NCBI GenBank assembly: GCA_947497185.1
Contig: CANMFL010000004.1
Coordinates: forward strand, 310,001-374,000
Reading direction: 5' to 3'
Origin: an uncultured Paracoccaceae bacterium
GTDB lineage: Bacteria; Pseudomonadota; Alphaproteobacteria; Rhodobacterales; Rhodobacteraceae
Length of the DNA stretch: 64,000 nucleotides
Positions 18,004 to 24,423 of this stretch are shown here, in pieces; positions within the stretch are counted from its first letter, which is position 1; each line of letters begins with the position of its first letter. The notes beneath the pieces were generated by a model. That model did not search any database. It was not told the origin of the DNA and saw nothing but the letters and a program-made list of their open reading frames with translations. A program made the position numbers and the translations under genes.

Positions 18004-18693
18004 TTAAAAATCCCATTTCAGTAAATTGATTTCTGCCTGAAATACCTCTTCCACCTTTGACTTTTGGCCTGCGTTAAAAACTTCTTGATATGATCGGCGG
18101 TCTTGACGGATGCCGCCCTTGGCATTGGGCAACCTATCAAAAGGAATATCCAATTCAGCAAATAACGCGGATAATTCTTGGCTCAGTCGATCATATCGCA
18201 AAATGCGGTCGACGATGACCGTACCATCCACATCGCAGTAAAATGGTGCATTGTGGCAAAAGATACCCTTTTCCAAATACGCATCAAGCGTCAAGTCCGG
18301 CGTGTAGTGCCGATGCCATGCTGCGTTTTGGAACATGTGAAAATGCGATAGCGTCTTATCCCAAGGATTTCGCTCGACACAAACCTTAAGATAGTTGTCC
18401 CAAATCGGTCGCGGCATCCGCGCTCGGGCAAAGCGGGCAGGTATATGATTATAAAACCGCTTACGATTGACCAATTCTTCACAGTTTTTTACGAAATCAG
18501 GCCTGCTACGCGCACCGCGCAACGGATTGAACCATCCTCTAAAGTTGCGGTAATCATTGCCTTCAACTGCTGGAAAGATTGGCGTGATCACGTCGTCCGG
18601 CCCACAATGTTTGGACAAGGCCAACTCAACACTGGTGCCCGCCGTTTTTAACGTCTTGATAAAAATCAGTTTGTGTCGATGGGAAACGATCAT
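18004..18693 (-). CDS. Sulfotransferase family protein
   Basis: 229 residues. IKTLKTAGTSVELAL near the N terminus is the phosphosulfate-binding loop (K-TAGTS type), and VERNPWDKTLSHF is the 3'-phosphate-binding segment. It belongs to the short, Sulfotransfer_2-like class rather than the one at 12512. I use the ATG at 18693 because GGAAG lies five bases upstream; a TTG at 18705 is also open. It is co-transcribed with the GH16 gene. Predicted role: sulfation of EPS sugars with PAPS in the cytoplasm. Confidence 0.78.
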   Translation of the reverse strand: MIVSHRHKLIFIKTLKTAGTSVELALSKHCGPDDVITPIFPAVEGNDYRNFRGWFNPLRGARSRPDFVKNCEELVNRKRFYNHIPARFARARMPRPIWDNYLKVCVERNPWDKTLSHFHMFQNAAWHRHYTPDLTLDAYLEKGIFCHNAPFYCDVDGTVIVDRILRYDRLSQELSALFAELDIPFDRLPNAKGGIRQDRRSYQEVFNAGQKSKVEEVFQAEINLLKWDF

Positions 18694-18813
18694 GCGAACT
18701 TCCAATGACTATCGTATAATAAAAAATTGGGTCGTAGTAAAAAATAAGGGCCGTCTTAATTTGTTCGACCTTTTCCTAAACGCCAGATCCGATCAATAGA
18801 TTCTTCCCGTTTT

Positions 18814-18827
18814 CTCAAATTTTTGAG
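18814..18827. promoter_or_regulatory. Short palindrome in divergent intergenic region
   Basis: CTCAAA-TT-TTTGAG is a perfect 6-bp inverted repeat. It lies midway between the divergent sulfotransferase (18693) and GT2 (18985) starts. It may be an operator, but sequences this short can arise by chance in A+T-rich DNA. Confidence 0.22.
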
Positions 18828-18930
18828 GCACAGACGTCATCATTTAATTGCCCCCGCTTGTAGAATCAGCCCCGCGCCCAGTCGTATGATATCAACTTTA
18901 GTGACAAAATGCTGAAAACGTTTTACACTT

Positions 18931-18956
18931 GGCGTGCTGACATTTTTTAGCACGCC
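18931..18956. promoter_or_regulatory. GGCGTGCT/AGCACGCC inverted repeat in the 5' leader of the GT2 operon
   Basis: GGCGTGCT (18931-18938) and AGCACGCC (18949-18956) are perfect inverted copies around GACATTTTTT, ending 28 bases before the ATG at 18985. The G+C-rich arms stand out from the A+T-rich surroundings. It could be a transcription-factor operator or an RNA hairpin in the leader. Its presence argues against the longer open frame that begins at 18934. Confidence 0.4.
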
Positions 18957-18984
18957 TAATCAATTTTCGATCCAAGGTATTTTT

Positions 18985-19914
18985 ATGAATAAGGCAAAGA
19001 CAAAAATCTGTGTCTGTGGATGTACATTTCGAAGGCCAAAAGGGCTGCGAGATCTGATTTCGTCCTATAAGACCATCATCACTCCTGAGGGCGTCGATTT
19101 GAGATTTGTTATTATCGACAACGACGTAACGCCATCATCCAAAGATCAGATTGAAACCGCTGCAAAGGACTTTCCGTGGCCCTTGCAATACGTTCACGAA
19201 CCCGACGCGGGCATACCGATCGCCCGCAACCGTGCGCTGTCTGCGGCTGGACGCGACGGATATGTTGTGTTTGTCGATGATGATGAGACAGTCACGCCCA
19301 CTTGGCTGACTGAACTCTACCGCGTCGCCACAGAAACCAACGCAACCTTTGTGCAAGGCCCTGTCCGTATGACGGTTGAAAAGCCCGAGGATCGTTGGTG
19401 GCTTGATACAATCTTCTTTCGCCAGAAGGAATTTGCTGACGGCGCTAGCCGCCACGAAAGCTGGACCAACAATGTCTTGATTGATCTCGACTTTATTACC
19501 CGTGAAAAATGTCGATTCGAAAACAGACTGCGCTACGACGGTGGTACTGATACGTTGTTCTTTCGCGATATCATCGCGTGCGGCGGCAAGGGATTCTATG
19601 CCGCAGATGCGTGGGTTCAAGAAGTGCAACCGCCCGGCCGCCTGACGTGGAAATGGGCGATCAATAGGCAATTCCGTTACGGTTCAACGCGGGCGATGAC
19701 CGCGCTACTGCGCCGCTCTAGACCCAAAGCCACACTATACTGTCTCGCCCGCGGGACAGCGATAGCCGGAGTCGGATTGGCCATGATGCTCACCACCGTG
19801 GTGAAAGGCAAACGTGGCTTTGCGGATGGGGTCGCCCTACTGTCACGGTCCGCCGGTATCCTGTCCGGCATGGTCGGCCACCGCACGCTGGAATATGCGC
19901 GGCCAGCAGCATGA
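18985..19914 (+). CDS. Family 2 glycosyltransferase, ExoM-like
   Basis: 309 residues. GT2 motifs: ICVCGCTFRRPKGL, VIIDNDVTPSS, GIPIARNRAL, FVDDDETVTP (metal-binding DDD), and YDGGTDTLFF in place of the usual GGEDTxFF. A C-terminal hydrophobic stretch (about 260-280) suggests membrane association. The start is the ATG at 18985 with CAAGGT six bases upstream. Length and motif order fit ExoM of succinoglycan synthesis. It heads a five-gene operon; the stop overlaps the next start (ATGA). Confidence 0.78.
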   Translation: MNKAKTKICVCGCTFRRPKGLRDLISSYKTIITPEGVDLRFVIIDNDVTPSSKDQIETAAKDFPWPLQYVHEPDAGIPIARNRALSAAGRDGYVVFVDDDETVTPTWLTELYRVATETNATFVQGPVRMTVEKPEDRWWLDTIFFRQKEFADGASRHESWTNNVLIDLDFITREKCRFENRLRYDGGTDTLFFRDIIACGGKGFYAADAWVQEVQPPGRLTWKWAINRQFRYGSTRAMTALLRRSRPKATLYCLARGTAIAGVGLAMMLTTVVKGKRGFADGVALLSRSAGILSGMVGHRTLEYARPAA

Positions 19915-20825
19915 CGAGCGACATCGATATCGCAATTTGCACCTTTCGGCGCACGCATATCGTTAAGACGCTTGAATCGGTGGGTCAGATTTCGCCGCCC
20001 GTTGGGTTAAATATTCGAATTATTGTCGTCGACAACGATGACACGCCATCCGCTAAGGACAGGGTGTCTGCATGTAACCTGCCCTTTTCTGTAACCTATC
20101 TTCACGCACCAGGCCGCAACATTTCCATTGCGCGCAATGCCTGCCTTGATGCCGCAACGGCCCCTATTGTTGTTTTTATCGACGATGACGAACTCGTAAC
20201 ACAAGACTGGCTGACAAACCTTGTCACAGAACAACAGCGGTCTAACGCAGATGTGGTGCTTGGCCCTGCGCGGGCAATCTACGCCGACACCGCGCCCCGG
20301 TGGATGCAACGACGTGACCATCATTCTTCAAGTGCGACCTACGTAGACGGCGAAATCCGAAGCGGTTACGGGTGCAACACCTTACTGATGCAACACGCGC
20401 CCACTGTTGCGGGCCTGCGCTTTCGCCTTGATTTGGGCAGAAGCGGCGGTGAAGACACTGTATTCATTTCTAGCATTTACCAGCGTGGCGGCAAGATATC
20501 CTATGCCTCTGACGCGCTTGTGACAGAAGCGGTTCCACCGGCGCGTGCCAAACTAATGTGGTTGTTGCGGCGCAAGTTCAGATTTGGCCAGACCCATGGG
20601 CTGATGTTAAAAGAAGGTATTTTAGGCCAGCGCGTGCGCCCGCGTCGCGACGTGCCTGTCGTGATGGGCAAGGCGCTTTGCTGTTTCGGCATGGCAATAT
20701 TAACGGCACCTGCGATTGATAAATCGGCATCTTGGCTGCTGCGCGGCACTTTGCATGCCGGTGTCATTTATGAATTGCTGGGCGGAAAATCACTAGAGAT
20801 TTATGGCACCGATCAGCCAATTTAA
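19911..20825 (+). CDS. Family 2 glycosyltransferase, ExoM-like paralogue
   Basis: 304 residues, clearly related to the preceding gene: IAICTFRRTHIV, IVVDNDDTPS, ISIARNACLDA, FIDDDELVTQDW and SGGEDTVFISS, with a shared C-terminal hydrophobic region. This copy keeps the full GGEDT motif that the upstream copy has altered to GGTDT. The pair probably arose by tandem duplication followed by specialisation for successive sugar additions. The start overlaps the upstream stop (ATGA). Donor and linkage are unknown. Confidence 0.78.
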   Translation: MTSDIDIAICTFRRTHIVKTLESVGQISPPVGLNIRIIVVDNDDTPSAKDRVSACNLPFSVTYLHAPGRNISIARNACLDAATAPIVVFIDDDELVTQDWLTNLVTEQQRSNADVVLGPARAIYADTAPRWMQRRDHHSSSATYVDGEIRSGYGCNTLLMQHAPTVAGLRFRLDLGRSGGEDTVFISSIYQRGGKISYASDALVTEAVPPARAKLMWLLRRKFRFGQTHGLMLKEGILGQRVRPRRDVPVVMGKALCCFGMAILTAPAIDKSASWLLRGTLHAGVIYELLGGKSLEIYGTDQPI

Positions 20826-20839
20826 GGCGATCTGTAAGA

Positions 20840-21676
20840 GTGAATATCCCGAAAACAGGTTTGGTATGTTTGATGATAGATAATCGGACCCTCATCACAA
20901 AAGCTGGATTGCCGGGCATCCAGAAGAAGATCGACGATCTCCGTGGATTGGGCCGCAATCACTTTGCTTTGAATGTTGGCGGCAAACGGATGGGCTACTG
21001 TTATGTGCGCAAAAATGCCTGTTCGAGTTTCAAGAAAATGTTTCTCGACAAGTCGCCACACCGCGCGGACTATCACCCCGATGAACGACCCATCGACTTC
21101 ATGCGGCAACACCACCGGATGAACGACAAAGATTTCGCAGAGTGCAACCACATCATTTTCGTTTACCGCGACCCAATCAAACGCACGCTGTCAATGTTTC
21201 GGAACAAATTCATCGCCAGCACCGGTGCCACCGATATTCATGCAAATTTTATGCAACTCGAGGGAGTCGATTCCACAAACGTCAGCTTCAGATATTTTGT
21301 TGAACACTACATGCAACGTCGCTTTTCACAACTGGACCGCCACGTCTTGCCGCAATCTGTTCACCTGCGCAGGGCGATCTACACCGACTTCATCGACGTC
21401 CCCGACCTCTACCCACACATGTGTGATATTCTTGGAAAAGACATCGGCGACACCTACTTCCAGCGCCCCGTTAACCAGACGTCGCATGTCCAACATATTC
21501 AATTGGACGAGGCAGCGGAATTGCCGATTGGTGATCTCCGACAGCTTTTTGCAGATACGGGATCGATGCCGGATGACGCAAGCTTTTTGGAACCGGACCT
21601 GCGGGACAAGATCAAAGCACGATATGTTGCGGATTACGACGTGATTGATCGGGCCAAGCAGGCATCAAGGCAATGA
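20840..21676 (+). CDS. Sulfotransferase family 2-like protein
   Basis: 278 residues. YCYVRKNACSSFKKMF (about 54-69) matches the phosphosulfate loop of Golgi-type carbohydrate sulfotransferases, and FVYRDPIKRTLSMF (about 107-120) the 3'-phosphate-binding motif. A C-terminal RxDRxxL-like organisation is not obvious. The start is a GTG at 20840; an in-frame ATG at 20873 is possible but would lie close to the loop. It sits inside the glycosyltransferase operon, which supports EPS as the acceptor. Confidence 0.76.
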   Translation: MNIPKTGLVCLMIDNRTLITKAGLPGIQKKIDDLRGLGRNHFALNVGGKRMGYCYVRKNACSSFKKMFLDKSPHRADYHPDERPIDFMRQHHRMNDKDFAECNHIIFVYRDPIKRTLSMFRNKFIASTGATDIHANFMQLEGVDSTNVSFRYFVEHYMQRRFSQLDRHVLPQSVHLRRAIYTDFIDVPDLYPHMCDILGKDIGDTYFQRPVNQTSHVQHIQLDEAAELPIGDLRQLFADTGSMPDDASFLEPDLRDKIKARYVADYDVIDRAKQASRQ

Positions 21677-21692
21677 CGTATCACACGATGGC

Positions 21693-22643
21693 ATGCGCCA
21701 AATGACAGCCAAGCCAAGTGTGTCAGTCATCATCGCAGCCTATAATGCGGCGCCGTTTATCCACCGCGCAGTTGCAAGTACGCTGGCGCAAACCGATGTG
21801 GCGCTAGAAATTCTCGTGGTCGATGACGCATCTAGCGACGACACGCTAGAAGTGCTGGAACGGCTAGCGCAATCGGACACCCGCATCAAAACCATCATGG
21901 CGACCGCCAACAAGGGTCCAGCAGCTGCGCGCAATTTGGCGCTGGCGCAGGTCACGTCTGATTGGATTGCAGTGCTTGATTCCGACGATAGCTTTCAGCC
22001 CAACCGCCTGCGCCGCATGATTGATATCGCCAAGCGACAAAACGCGGACATCGTCCTAGACGATTTTCAATCCGTCCTCGAAAACGGCGACGCAGTCGCC
22101 GGTACGGCCCTGTCGAGCTGCAAATCCGCCGGCTTTATCAACGCCATTGACTGGGTCGCGCTGAATGCATTCGCGCGAACAGAGGTCAGCTTTGGCTATG
22201 CGAAACCTGTTATGTCCACTCAGTTCGTTCGTCGGAAAGGTCTGCATTACAATGAAACCCTACGAAACGGCGAGGACTATCATCTTATACTCAACGCACT
22301 TCTCAACGCAGCCTCCGTCTATTTCACCGCACAGATCGGGTACAACTACACGCGTCGGCACGGATCTGTTTCGCACAAAGCAAACGATGCGCACCTGCGC
22401 GCATTGCAGATTGCCGACGATCAGGTCGCCAGCAAGACGGACCAGATCACACTGCGCAAACGGATGAACATTCGCCGCGAGAACCTATGCGACCTGCAAA
22501 CGACCGAGACTTTTTTGCGCAGTCTCAAATCCGGTCGCCTTGACCAATCGGTGATGGCGTTGCTGAAACGACCACGTGCGGCAGGACGCGTCGCAGGCCA
22601 TCTGGGTGAGGCGATTGCAAAACGGTTTGGGCGAAGCCGTTGA
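21693..22643 (+). CDS. Family 2 glycosyltransferase
   Basis: About 316 residues with standard GT2 motifs: VSVIIAAYNAAPFI, VVDDASSDDTLEV, GPAAARNLALA and VLDSDDSFQPNR (metal-binding DSDD). It resembles the GT2 at 8820-9812, including FVRRKGLHYNE and RNGEDYHLILNAL, which is the ED acceptor-site motif. Start choice is uncertain between ATGs at 21693 and 21702; the TTG at 21645 would overlap the sulfotransferase. The stop overlaps the next gene's TTG (TTGA). It is an EPS assembly enzyme by context. Confidence 0.76.
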   Translation: MRQMTAKPSVSVIIAAYNAAPFIHRAVASTLAQTDVALEILVVDDASSDDTLEVLERLAQSDTRIKTIMATANKGPAAARNLALAQVTSDWIAVLDSDDSFQPNRLRRMIDIAKRQNADIVLDDFQSVLENGDAVAGTALSSCKSAGFINAIDWVALNAFARTEVSFGYAKPVMSTQFVRRKGLHYNETLRNGEDYHLILNALLNAASVYFTAQIGYNYTRRHGSVSHKANDAHLRALQIADDQVASKTDQITLRKRMNIRRENLCDLQTTETFLRSLKSGRLDQSVMALLKRPRAAGRVAGHLGEAIAKRFGRSR

Positions 22644-23896
22644 GCAAGGATCAAAACCAATCGGATACGGTCAAAAACAGACCCACAAGGCGTGCCGTGA
22701 TGATTGTTGCCAGACGGCTGGACGACATTCAAAGCGGAAGTGGACAATATCTATTAGCTTACCTCGCGCTTTGCCGCGCACAGTCCCTTCATATGACCTT
22801 GGTCTTTGCCCCCCAACGATCCTTTGGGAATCTGGCTTGGTCGCGCGTGCATCCCGAAATCCTAGCGGTCGTAGACGACATTGATTGGTCGGGCACGATG
22901 CGCGTGGCTGGGCGCTATGTATCAACATCACCAAAAGTTTGGGCCAGATTTACTCATCGGTTGGGGTGCGAGGCAATCCGCGCGGTGCGCAGGCAACGCA
23001 CGACGGCCTATCCCAGCAAATTGGGGCAGGTACTTGGCCAAGCCGAGACTACGGGCACAGTAAAACGGGCGAAACAGTGCAAACCCGATTTTGTCACCGT
23101 GGAATATAGCAGCCTCGCTCCGCTTTTGGCAGCGTTCCCCGAACAAAGGCGCTTGGTGCTGCTTCACGACTTGTTCTCTTTGCGTGCGCAGAACTTCATG
23201 TCGCAGGGCCTTGTGCCGGACCACGTTGACCTTTCTTTGCATGACGAAGCCCGTAGATGTGACGCCGCTCAAATCGTAATCCATGCGAGTCATACTGAAA
23301 TTGACGCATTACAGGGCGCACTTCCAAAGGCAGAGCACATCTGGATGCGACCGAAGGTTCCGACATTTACGACCCAAGAAAAACGTCGAGACGACGTATG
23401 CGCAGTCTTCATCGGCTCGAAGCATGCTGGAAATGATGGCGCGCTGACATATCTGCGTACAAGTGTCTGGCCACTTGTGCGACAGCGCGTTCCCCTTGCG
23501 AAACTTCATATCGTAGGGACCATCGGTGACACGATCGAACCAGAGATCGCCGCACGCGAAGGGCTTGTGCTGATCGGTGCGGTGCCTGACCTTGCCAGAG
23601 CGGTCAGCTGTAACGCTGTTGGAATTGCGCCGATGGACCTTGGCAGCGGCATCCCGATCAAGATTATAGATTACCTCGCACTTGGACTGGCTGTTGTTGC
23701 GACTGGCAAGGCGATCCGCCCCTTTGGGCGTGAACTGGACGATATCGTAGCGACGGCTGAAACACCGGAGGAATTCGCGGAAAAGGTGGCGCAGCTTCTG
23801 CAGAATGATGACCTGCGCAAAGCCGCATCAAGGGCCGGACAGGCCGCGCTAGATCGATTGAGCAACACGGATCTGTCCAGCATTCTAGCTGGATGA
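22640..23896 (+). CDS. Family 4-like glycosyltransferase (GT-B)
   Basis: 418 residues. The N-terminal domain begins MIVARRLDDIQSGSGQY. The C-terminal domain has AVFIGSKHAGNDGALTYL, LHIVGTIGD and GIPIKIIDYLALGLAVVATGKAIR, the usual GT-B donor-binding region, and it ends with typical helices. The start is a TTG at 22640 overlapping the upstream stop; in-frame GTG/ATG codons near 22697-22700 are also possible. It is the last gene of the operon from 18985. A hairpin-forming repeat follows the stop. Confidence 0.74.
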   Translation: MSKDQNQSDTVKNRPTRRAVMIVARRLDDIQSGSGQYLLAYLALCRAQSLHMTLVFAPQRSFGNLAWSRVHPEILAVVDDIDWSGTMRVAGRYVSTSPKVWARFTHRLGCEAIRAVRRQRTTAYPSKLGQVLGQAETTGTVKRAKQCKPDFVTVEYSSLAPLLAAFPEQRRLVLLHDLFSLRAQNFMSQGLVPDHVDLSLHDEARRCDAAQIVIHASHTEIDALQGALPKAEHIWMRPKVPTFTTQEKRRDDVCAVFIGSKHAGNDGALTYLRTSVWPLVRQRVPLAKLHIVGTIGDTIEPEIAAREGLVLIGAVPDLARAVSCNAVGIAPMDLGSGIPIKIIDYLALGLAVVATGKAIRPFGRELDDIVATAETPEEFAEKVAQLLQNDDLRKAASRAGQAALDRLSNTDLSSILAG

Positions 23897-23898
23897 TT

Positions 23899-23935
23899 CG
23901 TTTTGCAGGTGTTTGAGGCCCTACCAGGCAAAACG
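23899..23935 (+). terminator. Hairpin after the GT operon, possible terminator
   Basis: The perfect inverted repeat CGTTTTGC ... GCAAAACG begins 3 bases after the stop of the GT4 gene. The loop is long (21 bases) and no U-tract follows, so a rho-independent terminator is only weakly supported; an RNA-stabilising stem-loop is also possible. Confidence 0.28.
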
Positions 23936-24266
23936 GCCTAAAAAATTCCGTTAGGTAATAAGGCGGGCGAATCCCATATTTTATGCGTTCCGGCGAGAGT
24001 TTGCCAAACCTGACACAATTCGTGACGTGATTCTGCCTATTTCGGGGCCATTTCGACCTTCCAAAATTTAAGTTCTGGTCAGCCGCGAACTCACGTCCTA
24101 GTTGGGCCCTGCATATAAAATACACTCAAAAGGACAAAATCCTCAGCACGCATTGCCGCACGGGGCTGCGCCAATCGAGCTGACACGATACCACCACTCA
24201 CGCTGTCGTTATCTGGCCGTTTTATCACGCGATTGCCGCCCTATTCACGTTCAAATGTGATGGGAC

Positions 24267-24289
24267 TTTGGCGTAATCAAACCGCCAAA
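24267..24289. promoter_or_regulatory. TTTGGCG-N9-CGCCAAA dyad upstream of the G8-protein gene
   Basis: A perfect 7-bp dyad with nine-base spacing lies about 135-157 bases before the ATG at 24424. Its centre-to-centre spacing of about one and a half helical turns would suit a dimeric regulator. No matching site was noticed elsewhere in the window. Confidence 0.3.
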
Positions 24290-24423
24290 TCAGACCCTGT
24301 AACGCCTTTTTAACATAATCTTCCTAATTTTCCCAATTCTACGGGTAGCGCTGCCGCAGGCAAACAACGTGGAAACAGACATAATACAGACCCCGCCACT
24401 CGGGGCCAAATCGGGAAAAAAGA

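Larger units (their letters stand above)
23897..24423. other. 527-bp intergenic region with two inverted repeats, no supported gene
   Basis: This gap separates the glycosyltransferase operon from the G8-domain gene. Just after the operon stop, CGTTTTGC (23899-23906) and GCAAAACG (23928-23935) form a perfect 8-bp inverted repeat, but no T-run follows. At 24267-24289, TTTGGCG and CGCCAAA flank a 9-base spacer, about 140 bp before the next gene. Minus-strand open frames here have no ribosome site or recognisable composition, so I do not call genes. The promoter of the G8 gene should lie in the right half. Confidence 0.4.

Noticed and set aside
23664..24125. 153-residue minus-strand frame over the end of the GT4 gene and the intergenic gap
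   Set aside because: Over half is antisense to the GT4 gene; there is no ribosome site and composition is Cys/Arg-rich as in shadow frames.
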